64,000 nt of DNA from an uncultured Acetatifactor sp. (GCA_910584865.1 CAJUCE010000019.1:37527-101526); one strand, 5' to 3'. Shown: positions 31,938-40,820, counted from the stretch's first letter. Translations and numbers: made by a program. The notes: generated from the sequence alone by a model not told the origin.

Positions 31938-32035
31938 ATGATTACCTCCTGGTAGTTTGATTGGCTACATAATACCATCATACCTGTGCATTGAAAAGCT
32001 GTTGACAGCATAGTGACAACACATAGGGGGGAGAG

Positions 32036-32182
32036 ATGGAGCGTGTAAGAGCAGGATTGCGGATACCATACGATTTGAATACATGGCTGATTCAGGAGGC
32101 CGGGAAGCAGGGAATCTCCAAGAATGCGTTGATACTACAGATATTGTGGGAATGGATTGAACGGCAGCAGGAGGGGAGGTGA
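32036..32182 (+). CDS. Small ribbon-helix-helix protein
   Basis: 48 residues: VRAGLRIPYDLNTWLIQEAG then KQGISKNALILQIL matches the ribbon-helix-helix pattern (β strand, two helices). A GGGGGGAGAG site precedes the ATG. Third member of this fold within 550 bp. Possibly in one operon with the next gene at 32192. Confidence 0.7.
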   Translation: MERVRAGLRIPYDLNTWLIQEAGKQGISKNALILQILWEWIERQQEGR

Positions 32183-32191
32183 AGATTAGTT

Positions 32192-32446
32192 ATGAGAAAG
32201 ACAACTGACAATCCAAAAGTTTTTTCAAGCGAGCAACATTTCCAGGAAATCTATACAAGCAGCCTGGAAAACTACCCAAGGTCAATGAGCAGAGTAGCAA
32301 GGCTCTACAAAAAGTTGGACCGTATTTTCAAGGAGTACATATGCTGCATCGATGAGGAAATGTTCCGGTACGCCTATGAATGCGGCTATGCGGCGGCTCT
32401 GCAGAGCCGGAACGCAGAGGACAAGCATGGCCAGATAGAAAAGTAG
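32192..32446 (+). CDS. Hypothetical phage protein
   Basis: 84 residues with GGGGAGG 13 bases before the ATG. Helical; contains RVARLYKKLDRIFKEYICCI and a Tyr/Cys/Ala-rich end (YECGYAAALQ). No family recognised, though similar short proteins are common in the early region of Clostridia phages. Confidence 0.6.
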   Translation: MRKTTDNPKVFSSEQHFQEIYTSSLENYPRSMSRVARLYKKLDRIFKEYICCIDEEMFRYAYECGYAAALQSRNAEDKHGQIEK

Positions 32447-32484
32447 GGAACCGAGAAGTAAAAGCTTATACGAGGAGGAGACAC

Positions 32485-32703
32485 ATGGAATATCCAAAAC
32501 CAGTTATGCGCCTGCAGGAATTGCAGAAGATGGGATTGCCGAAGGAATTCCTGTTTTCGGCCTACAGGTCAAAAGGACAGACATTTGCCCAAAAGATAAA
32601 TCCATTAAAGCCAAACAGTCCTATTATATTCGACACCGAAGAATTTGAAAAGTGGAGGATTGGGCGATGCAAGGCGGAAAATGCAGGGATACGGAGAGGA
32701 TAA
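32485..32703 (+). CDS. Excisionase/MerR-like small DNA-binding protein
   Basis: 72 residues from the ATG at 32485 (GAGGAGGAG site; a longer frame exists without one). MRLQELQKMGLPKEFLFSAY followed by NSPIIFDTEEFEKWR resembles the winged-helix pattern of Xis-like or helix-turn-helix_17 proteins, which bind DNA at att sites or promoters. Its stop is followed immediately by the 16-bp palindrome. Role as excisionase is an inference. Confidence 0.55.
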   Translation: MEYPKPVMRLQELQKMGLPKEFLFSAYRSKGQTFAQKINPLKPNSPIIFDTEEFEKWRIGRCKAENAGIRRG

Positions 32704-32719
32704 GTTGCGATGTCGCAAC
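32704..32719. promoter_or_regulatory. Dispersed palindrome GTTGC-N6-GCAAC, copy 3
   Basis: GTTGCGATGTCGCAAC begins one base after the preceding stop codon's last base (TAA G...). It differs by one base from the copies at 24336 and 24747 and lies 8 bp before an AAAGGAG site. Confidence 0.7.
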
Positions 32720-32736
32720 AGAAAGGAGAGAAAGCA

Positions 32737-32928
32737 GTGTTGCCCAATAAAAAGATAAGTGATTTCCAGATCAGGGAATCAGAGTATTCCGTGATAGACA
32801 TATCCTACGCAGAACTGCCGGAGAAGCCGACGGGCAGGATCAAAATGTACATAACTGCAGCTGCTCTGGTAGGGATCTGCGCGGTATGCGCCCGCCTGTC
32901 CATCCGGGAGGAAGGCAAAAGAAAATAG
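32737..32928 (+). CDS. Small single-span membrane protein
   Basis: 63 codons from a GTG with AAAGGAG eight bases upstream; an in-frame ATG at 32710 lies inside the palindrome and has no such site. Residues about 38-55 form a hydrophobic span (MYITAAALVGICAVCAR). Function unknown. Confidence 0.5.
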   Translation: MLPNKKISDFQIRESEYSVIDISYAELPEKPTGRIKMYITAAALVGICAVCARLSIREEGKRK

Positions 32929-33017
32929 GCTCCGCGCCAGCCAAAGCATGTGAGCCTATCAGGAACATAAAAATTATGTCTTTATGCCCATTATAGGGGC
33001 AGAGAAAGGAGATGTCA

Positions 33018-33377
33018 ATGGGAAAAATGGAAAAATTAGAGTTTACACAATTGGAAGCGGCCATGGCCAGGGACTGGCTGAACGCCCTGGCTTTGTCGCA
33101 TACGCGGATGAGGGGGCTTTCCGCTTTCAATGATCAGATATCAGCCAGCGTAAGCAAGTATGTCTACATTGAGGGAAGGGTTGATCTGCTGGCGGAGCTT
33201 CTGGGGCTGGAACTGGAAGAGACGATCTTATTCCATTCGCATGAGTACTGCTATGCCTTTGCCTTCGGGGGAGCGGAATTTGTGAGCTATCAAAAAGAAA
33301 GGCTGGAAAAATATGCAGGAGAAGCAGACAAGGGAATACCTGATGGACAAGTTCCTGCGGATGCCGGAACAGTTTAA
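33018..33377 (+). CDS. Hypothetical early phage protein
   Basis: 119 residues from the ATG at 33018 (AAAGGAG at six bases; ATG 33012 overlaps the site). Helical, with LALSHTRMRGLSAFN and a later ETILFHSHEYCYAFAFGGAE. No family recognised. Its end overlaps the next gene by 65 bp in another frame, indicating tight packing. Confidence 0.6.
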   Translation: MGKMEKLEFTQLEAAMARDWLNALALSHTRMRGLSAFNDQISASVSKYVYIEGRVDLLAELLGLELEETILFHSHEYCYAFAFGGAEFVSYQKERLEKYAGEADKGIPDGQVPADAGTV

Positions 33378-33696
33378 AGAGGCATTCCATCGGAAGGAAT
33401 GGGCCAGGGCAAAATACCTGTATGACAGCGCCATTGTCATCGGCCTGTTCCTGGAAGTCCCGGAATCTGTCCGGGAACAGGTCTTTGGCAGCAGGCAGCA
33501 CGAGGAGGTGATCGACGGCATGTTCCCGGAATGGATGCTGGAACAGGTCATGAAGGAATGCGTTATCAAGAACCGGCTGGGCTTTGAATGTGTAGTCTAC
33601 CGGATCCCCGGGGAGATCGGCTTTTATGGCGCCAGGCATGATCCGGGCACCGCTTACATGCCTACGGAGGCGAATCCGGCATACCATGCGAAATAA
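33313..33696 (+). CDS. Hypothetical early phage protein
   Basis: 127 residues from an ATG inside the end of the previous gene. Helical segment KFLRMPEQFKEAFHRKEWAR followed by AKYLYDSAIVIGLFLEVP; similar small proteins with the same order are found in Clostridia phages before replication genes. Function unknown. Confidence 0.6.
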   Translation: MQEKQTREYLMDKFLRMPEQFKEAFHRKEWARAKYLYDSAIVIGLFLEVPESVREQVFGSRQHEEVIDGMFPEWMLEQVMKECVIKNRLGFECVVYRIPGEIGFYGARHDPGTAYMPTEANPAYHAK

Positions 33697-33718
33697 AAGC
33701 AGAAAGGAGGGCGCCTGG

Positions 33719-34255
33719 ATGAAGACAGCGGAAATCTACATAGGCACTACCCTGCGGGGATCAGCCAAAGGCGTAGGCAAGGGCATCTATATCATGCAGT
33801 GCCGCATGGCGGACGGCCGGGTGCATGAGAAAAAGGCGGCAGTGGAAATCGACGGCGCCACGGAGAGCCGCCTGGTACTGTACTGCCTGCGGGACAGCCT
33901 GGCCCGGTTCCAGTATGCCTGCGAGGTCACGGTATATACGGAGAGTACCCATATAGCGGCGGCGATCAATAACCGGTGGCCGGAGACCTGGCGGGAGAAG
34001 GAGTGGATCAACAGCAAGGGAGCGAAAATAAAGGATTCCGGGCTGTGGAGGGATATCCTCTGGCACCTGGAGGATACCGGCCATATACTCAAGGCAGCAG
34101 CCGGAAGACATGATTTCAGCATCTGGATGCGTGTAAATCTGCCCAGGCTGTATGCGCCCAGGGACATATTCGGGGAGGTAGACGAAACGTCTCTGAATCC
34201 AGGAAATGACTGGATTGGACGGCGTATCGGTGAGATCGGATACGGCAGAGAATAA
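33719..34255 (+). CDS. RNase H-like fold protein
   Basis: 178 residues from the ATG at 33719 (AAAGGAGGG site). The middle resembles RNase HI: VTVYTESTHIAAAINNRWPE, then WINSKGAKIKDSGLWRDILW and a later HDFSIWMRVNLPR. In true RNase HI the first motif has Asp (YTDS); here it is Glu, and the first catalytic Asp near the N-terminus is not obvious. So either a variant nuclease or an inactive nucleic acid binding fold. Ends at the second palindrome type. Confidence 0.6.
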   Translation: MKTAEIYIGTTLRGSAKGVGKGIYIMQCRMADGRVHEKKAAVEIDGATESRLVLYCLRDSLARFQYACEVTVYTESTHIAAAINNRWPETWREKEWINSKGAKIKDSGLWRDILWHLEDTGHILKAAAGRHDFSIWMRVNLPRLYAPRDIFGEVDETSLNPGNDWIGRRIGEIGYGRE

Positions 34256-34271
34256 GTTGCACCGGTGCAAC
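34256..34271. promoter_or_regulatory. Dispersed palindrome, copy 4
   Basis: GTTGCACCGGTGCAAC follows the TAA of the preceding gene directly and lies 6 bp before GAAAGGAG of the next gene. Confidence 0.7.
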
Positions 34272-34289
34272 ATTTTGAAAGGAGAAAAA

Positions 34290-34781
34290 ATGGTACATAA
34301 ATTTGGAGTATTTAACACAGTGGAGGAGCTGAACCTGGCGGCAGCGGCCCAGAAGGCGGAAGGGGATACGGAAGCCCTGTATGCCCTGGCTGCGGAGAAT
34401 GGCATTGACAGGGATGAAGCGGAGTTTTACCTGGAGGGGACGGTAGAGGAACTTACAACTCCGATTATGGCTGCGATCGGGAAGCTTGACCTGGAAGCGG
34501 CGGAGCTCGGGCTGAAGAGCCAGCTTTTGGACTGGAAGTGCTATATTGCGTCCATGTGTGCAGGCGACGATGAGATGTGCAGGGCAGTATTCCGTCCGGA
34601 TAAGGAATTGGTGTCTGTGCTGGCGGAGGGGATCCGGTATGCCTCCCAAAACAGGACCGTGCTTCCGGACAAAATCACAGAGCTGGCAGGGATTCCCAAA
34701 AACAGCGCTATCGGCATGACCGGCCGGGACGAGCTGCGGCGGATTGCAGAAGAATACTACCTGGGGGTGAAGAGGAAATGA
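34290..34781 (+). CDS. PcfK-like protein
   Basis: 163 residues from the ATG at 34290 (GAAAGGAG site). FGVFNTVEELNLAAAAQKAE and the following DTEALYALAAENGID resemble PcfK-like proteins, which occur in conjugative elements and phages next to PcfJ-like genes; a PcfJ-like gene is two genes downstream, supporting the call. Mostly helical. Its biochemical role is unknown. Confidence 0.6.
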   Translation: MVHKFGVFNTVEELNLAAAAQKAEGDTEALYALAAENGIDRDEAEFYLEGTVEELTTPIMAAIGKLDLEAAELGLKSQLLDWKCYIASMCAGDDEMCRAVFRPDKELVSVLAEGIRYASQNRTVLPDKITELAGIPKNSAIGMTGRDELRRIAEEYYLGVKRK

Positions 34782-35413
34782 CGGTATTTAAGGCAACGAG
34801 AGGGGACATGTCCTGCACCATGGGGAAAGGGGCGTTTTTCTACCATCTGGGAGTGCCTGCATCGGCGGACCGGTCTGCCTGCGGGAGTGCAGGGCTGCAT
34901 GCCTGCGAGTATGTGTTGGATTGTGCAAGGTATTATAAATTGGGCTCCGGGAACCGCTTTTTCCTGGCAGAAGCCCGCGGAGATATTGCGGAGGATGGCT
35001 GTGACACCCGGATTGCCTGCACGGAGCTGACGCTGATCCAGGAGCTGACCAACCGGGAGATCGCGGCCCATGCCCTGCTGTACATGGTAAAGCATCCGCG
35101 CAGGTTAGGCTGGGAGGCGCAGCGCATGATGGTAGATGTATCAAAGGACCGGGCGGAGGCGGCATTCCCGGATGCCATTGCCATAGCGAGAGGCTTCCGG
35201 CCTGTGGCAATGGGAGTGATGGGTTCCCACCTGGGCCTGATCCGGGAGGTGTACGGGGAGATCACGGATGCCAGGCTCCTGACTGTAGGAAGAAACGGTG
35301 TAAAGCCGGGCACCTGGTATACCGTGGAGGATAACATGCCGAAGGAAGTTGCCCTGGCAGCAGGCGCCAAAGTCCCGGCGCCTGCCAGGAGAAAGGGGGC
35401 CTGCAGCAGATGA
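34778..35413 (+). CDS. DUF7666-like hypothetical protein
   Basis: 211 residues, starting on an ATGA overlap. GLHACEYVLDCARYYKLGSG then FFLAEARGDIAEDGCDTRIA matches a phage family in which a short repeat-like domain contains 'HACE...YY' and a following β-strand with 'A.G.I'. The rest is helical. Function not known. Coupled to both neighbours by start/stop overlaps. Confidence 0.6.
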   Translation: MTVFKATRGDMSCTMGKGAFFYHLGVPASADRSACGSAGLHACEYVLDCARYYKLGSGNRFFLAEARGDIAEDGCDTRIACTELTLIQELTNREIAAHALLYMVKHPRRLGWEAQRMMVDVSKDRAEAAFPDAIAIARGFRPVAMGVMGSHLGLIREVYGEITDARLLTVGRNGVKPGTWYTVEDNMPKEVALAAGAKVPAPARRKGACSR

Positions 35414-37512
35414 AACGGAAACAGATCGAACAGGTCCCGCCCAAAAGGCCGAAAGGAATGGACAGGGACGGAACACGGTATGTGGGGGCACGGCTGTCCG
35501 GGAAATACCTGATTCTGGATTTATGGAAAGACAGGGCATGGATGTGCCGGCATGTAATGGATATGGAAACCGGGGAGTATGGTACCTATCATCCGGCGGA
35601 CTGTGCGTGGACGGAAGAGAACCTGCAGAATGCCCTGTGCGATCAGTGGATCCTGCCGGGTGAAAATATACTGCGGACAGCGAAAGAGGACCGGGAGCTG
35701 GTAGCGTATGCACTGGGCGTAAACTGGCCGGAAGCAGACATTTACGAAAGAATATCCTCCATGGAATATTCCTACCAGCATCACCGCCGGGAGAGGAAGG
35801 AATGGAGCCGGATGCAGAGGGTCAACGATCTGATGGACAGTGTGCCCGCCGTTGGAAAAGCAGTATACGACTGGATAGAGGATAGGGCAGCGGGTTCCCT
35901 GCAGTACGCTTTCCTTTGGGATAAGGAATCCGGCACTTACCATTGTACAGCCTGCGGCGGTGATTTTACCCAAGACGCAGCAGGCGTCCGGCCAAAGCAC
36001 AGAGGAAAGATATCCTGTCCCCTTTGCCGGGAAAACATCGTGGTGGAGAAAATAGCCCCTTTCCGCCAGGTGAAAACCCGCCTGACGCTGATCCACGGCC
36101 TGGATGAAAAGAGGGGGATCGAACGGCATTTTTCTGTAACGGTAGGGTGGCGGGACAGGCGGACTGTAAGGCTGACAGAGACGATCCGCTGCATGCTGCA
36201 TAAAGGCGGATGGAGCCAATACTACTGTGAATTTTATTACGCCCAGGACGGCGGCTGGGACAACAGGAAAAATCCCGGAAACTTAAGGTGGCAGTTGTGC
36301 TACCTGTACCCGGAGGGGATCCGTGAGGGGCTGGCGGGTACGGCATACCAGGGATGGGGCGATGTTTTTTCCTACATGGCATCCATGGGGATGAAGGCAA
36401 ACTATGACAGGCTGCTGGCAGATTGGAATGAGAGCTTTATCCGGATGGCAGAGTACCTGGCAAAAGGACGCTTTTTCCGGCTGCTGGAAGAGACATCAGA
36501 GAAAGTAGGCTATGATTCCGGTTATGGAGACCGGAATGCAATGAATCCGAATGGGGTAGATATCTTTGAGGTGATGTATCTATGGGATAAACAGAAAATC
36601 AACCGCCTGCGTCAGGAGAACGGCGGGATCAACATGCTGGAATGGCTGCAGTGGGCGGATGAGGAGGGAAAAAAGATCGGCAGTGACGTCCTTGCCTGGT
36701 TTGAGAAAAGCAGGATATCAAACGACGATTATAAGAAGAGCAGAGCCTCCAAAGTTTTGTCCCCGGAGCAGCTGATGCACTATATCGAACGCCAGAGGGC
36801 GGAATCCTATGATAAAAAGCGGAATGCCCCCTCTGTATTCAATACCTACGAAGACTATCTGTCCATGGCCGAGAAGCTTGGGAAAGACCTGACGGACCAG
36901 ATGGTATACCGTCCCCGGGAGCTTCGGCGCCGCCACGACGAACTGGTGGAGGTGTACAGAAACTATCTGACAGCCCTGCAGATGCGGTCAGAACAGGAGA
37001 AGGCCAGAGAAGAGGCGGAGAAGATGGAAGAGAAGTATCCGGGCTCCGAGATGATTCTGGCGGGGATAAAGCCCAAGTATGAGTATGAGGGGGAGCATTT
37101 CCGGATTACGGTGCCCGCAAACTTTTATGAGATTACCCTGGAAGGGATGGCGCTCCATCACTGTGTAGGCAATACAGAGCGGTACTTTGACCGGATCCTG
37201 CAGCATGAGACCTATATCTGCTTCCTGCGCAGGGCTCAGGAGCCGGAGAAGCCCTTTTATACGATTGAGGTGGAGCCGGGCGGGACCATACGCCAGCACA
37301 GGGGGATGTATGACATGGAGCCTGATATTGAGGAGATAAAGCCCTTCCTGCGGGAATGGCAGAAGGAAATCCGGAAGCGGATGAAGGACCAGGATCATGA
37401 GTATGCCAGGATCAGCGCCGTCAAGAGGGAGGAGAACCTGGAGGAGCTGCGGCAGAAGAATAATACCAGGGTGCTGGAGGCACTGATGGAAGATTTGATG
37501 GAGGTGGTATGA
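35410..37512 (+). CDS. PcfJ-like protein with zinc ribbon
   Basis: 700 residues. A Cys4 zinc ribbon, CTACGG (about 180-185) and CPLCREN (about 206-212), lies in the N-terminal part; the C-terminal part has the PcfJ signature LEGMALHHCVGNTERYFDRI (about 577-596) and FYTIEVEPGGTIRQHRGMYD (about 616-635). PcfJ-like proteins are found in conjugative plasmids and phages, with function unsettled. Coupled by ATGA overlaps to genes on both sides. Confidence 0.8.
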   Translation: MKRKQIEQVPPKRPKGMDRDGTRYVGARLSGKYLILDLWKDRAWMCRHVMDMETGEYGTYHPADCAWTEENLQNALCDQWILPGENILRTAKEDRELVAYALGVNWPEADIYERISSMEYSYQHHRRERKEWSRMQRVNDLMDSVPAVGKAVYDWIEDRAAGSLQYAFLWDKESGTYHCTACGGDFTQDAAGVRPKHRGKISCPLCRENIVVEKIAPFRQVKTRLTLIHGLDEKRGIERHFSVTVGWRDRRTVRLTETIRCMLHKGGWSQYYCEFYYAQDGGWDNRKNPGNLRWQLCYLYPEGIREGLAGTAYQGWGDVFSYMASMGMKANYDRLLADWNESFIRMAEYLAKGRFFRLLEETSEKVGYDSGYGDRNAMNPNGVDIFEVMYLWDKQKINRLRQENGGINMLEWLQWADEEGKKIGSDVLAWFEKSRISNDDYKKSRASKVLSPEQLMHYIERQRAESYDKKRNAPSVFNTYEDYLSMAEKLGKDLTDQMVYRPRELRRRHDELVEVYRNYLTALQMRSEQEKAREEAEKMEEKYPGSEMILAGIKPKYEYEGEHFRITVPANFYEITLEGMALHHCVGNTERYFDRILQHETYICFLRRAQEPEKPFYTIEVEPGGTIRQHRGMYDMEPDIEEIKPFLREWQKEIRKRMKDQDHEYARISAVKREENLEELRQKNNTRVLEALMEDLMEVV

Positions 37513-39053
37513 TGGGGGACGTGATAAAGCTGTTTGAAGAGGGGCAGAGTACGGAAGTCCTTGCCTTTGCGAAATATCAGGATCTGGAAAAGGCGGCGGA
37601 CAGGACTGCTGCCAAGATCAAGGAAGGCTTTATGGAGATGGGCTATATTCTGAAGGTGGCCAGGGATACGGATATCCTGGCGGGATCAGGGTATGCGAAC
37701 CACGAGGAATTTGCGGAGAAGAGATATGGCCTGGATAAAGGGACCGTTTCCCGGTATATCCGGATCGTGGAGCGCTTTTCCGTAGGCGGCAACAGCCATA
37801 CCCTGCAGGAAGGGTATAAGAATATCGGCTTCGCCAAGCTGTCCCTGATGCTACATATGCCGGACGCTATAGCGGAGGAGATCACGGAGCGCTACAGCAA
37901 GCAGGAAGTACAGGAGATCAAGGAAGAGATCGATGCGGAACGGCAGATCAGCGATATCGAGGTGGCCATAGAGGCAGCGGAGGCTCCGCGGGAGGAAGGG
38001 AACCTGCTGGAACGGGCCCTCCGCCAGCTGGGGAAGGAGCAGCCGGGACTCTTCGGGAAGCTTTGCCGGGCTGTCCGGGAGTCTGGGACGGATGCCAGGA
38101 TGGCTGCCGTGGCCATGGATATCCTGGCGCCCCAGGGGGATGCAGTCTATATGGTCCGGATACCGGGGACAGGGCGGTTGATGCTTGCCATATCCGGAAG
38201 TGCCGCAAGCGTGACAAATGTCAGGAGTGGCGAGAAGGAAAAGTATACAGCAGAGGAACTGATGGCAGCAGTGGTGAGCATAACCTATGAAGCCAATGAG
38301 GGACCTGCAGCAGAATCCGCAGAGGCGATGCCGGAAGAGCAAAAAGGGGCAGAGGTGGAAACAAATCCCCGTCCCGGACAGGAACCTGCGGAGAAGAGAC
38401 AGAAAGAAGTTGCACCGGTGCAACCGAAGGAAAAACGGAAAGAATCCAAAGTCATAAAGGCGGCGCCTCCCAGGCAGCCTGCAAAAAAGATAGAAAAGGC
38501 GGCGGAGACAGTGCCGCCGGAGCCGGAAGCGTCTTTACCCGGGCAGATGGAAGTAATGGATTATCCGGAAGCGTATCCTATGGGGGATGCTGCATGCAGG
38601 GATTTAGGGAAGCAGATCCCGGATGTGCACTATGAAGAAATTTTGGAAGGAAATGATATGGAAACGACTGTCGCCGGGAAGGCTATGGAGCCAGTACCGG
38701 CAGCAGGTGAGGAAGCGATCGGCGGGTCCGCGGAATCCGGCGTGGCAGCAGCCGTGGAAGGACAGCTGCCCGCGGGGAAAGGCATAGACAGTCAGGAAGG
38801 CTGGGAAGGGGCACAGTATCTGCCGGAAGACAGCACTGCTGCCGTAACAGAGGAAAATGCAGAGTACATCTACATCCGGATGGATGCGGACGGATGCCTG
38901 GAACGGCTGCGGAAGACTTTTACCATATGGGATGGAGAAATCCCTTTGGAATTCCTGGTAAAGGCACATCAGGATACCATAGACCTGACAGCAGCTATAG
39001 AAAAGCTGATGGATATCCGCAAGCGTGCGATAGAAAGAAGCGAGAGGTTCTGA
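37509..39053 (+). CDS. ParB/replication-type DNA-binding protein with long variable linker
   Basis: 514 residues; ATGs at 37509 and 37512 overlap the PcfJ stop. Residues about 20-120 contain a helix-turn-helix (AEKRYGLDKGTVSRYIRIVE) like ParB or DUF3102-type phage proteins. Residues about 255-450 are low-complexity, rich in Glu, Pro, Ala and Lys. The palindrome GTTGCACCGGTGCAAC lies in this linker's coding sequence (38409-38424) and is read as VAPVQ. The last about 60 residues are helical. Function by fold only. Confidence 0.6.
   Translation: MMGDVIKLFEEGQSTEVLAFAKYQDLEKAADRTAAKIKEGFMEMGYILKVARDTDILAGSGYANHEEFAEKRYGLDKGTVSRYIRIVERFSVGGNSHTLQEGYKNIGFAKLSLMLHMPDAIAEEITERYSKQEVQEIKEEIDAERQISDIEVAIEAAEAPREEGNLLERALRQLGKEQPGLFGKLCRAVRESGTDARMAAVAMDILAPQGDAVYMVRIPGTGRLMLAISGSAASVTNVRSGEKEKYTAEELMAAVVSITYEANEGPAAESAEAMPEEQKGAEVETNPRPGQEPAEKRQKEVAPVQPKEKRKESKVIKAAPPRQPAKKIEKAAETVPPEPEASLPGQMEVMDYPEAYPMGDAACRDLGKQIPDVHYEEILEGNDMETTVAGKAMEPVPAAGEEAIGGSAESGVAAAVEGQLPAGKGIDSQEGWEGAQYLPEDSTAAVTEENAEYIYIRMDADGCLERLRKTFTIWDGEIPLEFLVKAHQDTIDLTAAIEKLMDIRKRAIERSERF
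38409..38424. promoter_or_regulatory. Dispersed palindrome, copy 5, inside a coding region
   Basis: GTTGCACCGGTGCAAC is intact within the low-complexity linker coding region, where its codons can tolerate it. Confidence 0.65.
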
Positions 39054-39054
39054 G

Positions 39055-39363
39055 ATGGCGAAGAGTATCATGCATAATAAACAGGACAGGACATGTTATC
39101 TGTGCATGCTCCTGAATGGGGACTACGATACCAGGAGCAGCCTGCAGGAGCACCATGTCATGCCCGGCACAGCCAACAGAAAGCTGTCCGAGAAATACGG
39201 CTTGAAAGTCTATCTGTGCCTGGAGCATCATACGGCAGGGCCGGAAGCAGTACATAACAATGCCGGGCTGCAGAGGATGCTGCAGGAGAGGGCGCAGACT
39301 GTATTTGAAGGAAAGTACTCCCATGAAAAGTGGATGGAGGTCTTCGGCCGTAACTTTATTTAG
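39055..39363 (+). CDS. HNH-like zinc-binding nuclease (phage HNHDOM type)
   Basis: 102 residues. Two pairs, CYLC (about 14-17) and LCLEHH (about 59-64), flank the HNH-like core QEHHVMPGT (about 32-40) and N.A.R, typical of small phage HNH proteins of the DUF968 kind. Starts one base after the previous stop. Possibly involved in recombination or packaging. Confidence 0.7.
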   Translation: MAKSIMHNKQDRTCYLCMLLNGDYDTRSSLQEHHVMPGTANRKLSEKYGLKVYLCLEHHTAGPEAVHNNAGLQRMLQERAQTVFEGKYSHEKWMEVFGRNFI

Positions 39364-39448
39364 TCCTTTTGGGAAATTTTGATACATCACAAAAAAGAAT
39401 ATTTGCAGGGGAGCTGGTCAGGGAACCGGCTCCCGGAAAGGAGGGTGT

Positions 39449-40006
39449 ATGATCAGGGTAATATGCGATCGCTGCGGGAAAGAGATCCAGGCGCCTGGGA
39501 AAACGGGATATCTGGCATGGAATTTCAGGGCAGGCCATGGAGGGGAGCTGATTGGAAACAATGTCCTGGAAGACCGGGATTATTGTGAGACCTGCATGGG
39601 GACCATATTTGACTTTATAGATGCGGGGCCAGAGCAGGAGGAGCATAAAGACGCCGGTGAAGAAAACGGAGCTCCGGACAGGAAAACAGAGGGAGGTTCT
39701 GGAAGTAGCGGTGCCGTTCCGGAAATTGGGCAGTCCGTTCCGGAAATAGAGAAGCCTGTTCCGGAAGTAGCGGCTGCAGAACATGAACCAGGGCCTTCCA
39801 GTAGCACTGCAATCAACAGAAAGGTTGTCAGTAAGCAGCCGCGAAAGCCCCGGAAGAACAGCGTTGATATAGGGAGAATTCTGGCGCTACGGGAGGCCGG
39901 ATGGAGTTTTGGTAAGATTGCAGACGATATGGGACTTTCCAAACAGTCTGTGTGTAATGCTTTCCATCGATGGAAAAATGCGCAGGAGGAACAGGTGCAG
40001 GAATAG
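39449..40006 (+). CDS. Zinc-finger/HTH hypothetical protein
   Basis: 185 residues with a GGAAAGGAGG site. N-terminus with a treble-clef-like pair CDRCGKEI (6-13) and CETCMG (about 46-51); a middle repeat of VPEIxxxVPEIxxxVPEV (about 93-108); and a C-terminal helix-turn-helix, REAGWSFGKIADDMGLSKQS followed by VCNAFHRW. The layout suggests a DNA-binding regulator, family unnamed. Confidence 0.65.
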   Translation: MIRVICDRCGKEIQAPGKTGYLAWNFRAGHGGELIGNNVLEDRDYCETCMGTIFDFIDAGPEQEEHKDAGEENGAPDRKTEGGSGSSGAVPEIGQSVPEIEKPVPEVAAAEHEPGPSSSTAINRKVVSKQPRKPRKNSVDIGRILALREAGWSFGKIADDMGLSKQSVCNAFHRWKNAQEEQVQE

Positions 40007-40036
40007 CAAAGACAGCGGCGGAAAAGGAGACAGCAT

Positions 40037-40804
40037 GTGAATTATATTTCAATGATCAATTCGTTCTGGGATTCGGCCACGACAAATCCGTTGTCAACAG
40101 GGCAGGTGTCGTTATACTTTGCGTTACTGCATGTATGCAACAGGAGCAACTGGGCAGAGTGGTTTCAGGCGCCGAATCAGGTGCTTTCCGTACTGACGGG
40201 ACTTTCAAGGTCAGGAATACTGAAAGTGAGAAACGAATTGAAACAGAGAGGACTGATTGATTTCAGGGAAAGGGGGACGAAGGCAACTCTTTACAAAGTC
40301 ACTATAGCAAATAGTACGCAAGTTAGTGTGCAAAACAGTGCGCAAAATGGTATGCAAGATGGTGTGCAAAACAGTGTGCGAAATGGTAGCACATTAAAAG
40401 ATATAGATATAGACATAGACAGAGATAGAGAGAATCCCCCTATATCCCCCATTGCGCTCTTTGGGGAGTTCTGTGCAGCGTATCCCAAAGCCGATGCGGA
40501 CCGCCCGGGGGCGCAGTATGCCTACTGCAGGGTACTGCGGGAGGACTGCCACATCACGGAGCAGGACCTGGTGGCAGCAGCCGTCAACTATGCGGAGGCC
40601 GTCAGGATCCTGGGCCGGGAAGAGAAGTATGTCCGGAGCCCGGAGTCTTTCCTGTCAGACAACTTCTTTGCCAGCTATCTGCCGGGGCAGTATAAGCGGC
40701 CCCAGGAAGGGACAGGGAAGGGGCGGAAAGGATACAGCTTTAACAATTTTGCCCAGAACAGCTATGACTTTGAAGCTCTGGAGAATGAGCTTGTGAGCAA
40801 CTAA
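40037..40804 (+). CDS. Phage replication initiator-like protein (winged helix)
   Basis: 255 residues from a GTG with AAAAGGAG upstream. Residues about 1-85 form a winged-helix region (STGQVSLYFALLHVCNRSNW, LTGLSRSGILKVRNELKQRG) as in RepA/DnaD-type initiators. Then comes a tandem hexapeptide-like stretch (QVSVQNSAQNGMQDGVQNSV), an Asp-rich spacer, and a C-terminal domain (about 145-255). No helicase loader is nearby, so its exact role is uncertain. The spacer may mark an origin inside the gene. Confidence 0.65.
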   Translation: MNYISMINSFWDSATTNPLSTGQVSLYFALLHVCNRSNWAEWFQAPNQVLSVLTGLSRSGILKVRNELKQRGLIDFRERGTKATLYKVTIANSTQVSVQNSAQNGMQDGVQNSVRNGSTLKDIDIDIDRDRENPPISPIALFGEFCAAYPKADADRPGAQYAYCRVLREDCHITEQDLVAAAVNYAEAVRILGREEKYVRSPESFLSDNFFASYLPGQYKRPQEGTGKGRKGYSFNNFAQNSYDFEALENELVSN

Positions 40805-40820
40805 GTTGCACCGGTGCAAC
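40805..40820. promoter_or_regulatory. Dispersed palindrome, copy 6
   Basis: GTTGCACCGGTGCAAC directly follows the TAA of the initiator-like gene. Confidence 0.7.

Noticed and set aside
40315..40400. A short repeat array (GTGCAAAA..GG-like units) resembling iterons or a CRISPR
   Set aside because: Units of about 12 bp are in frame and encode QN-type peptide repeats in the initiator-like gene; no spacer/repeat pattern of CRISPR exists. An iteron role remains possible but unsupported.
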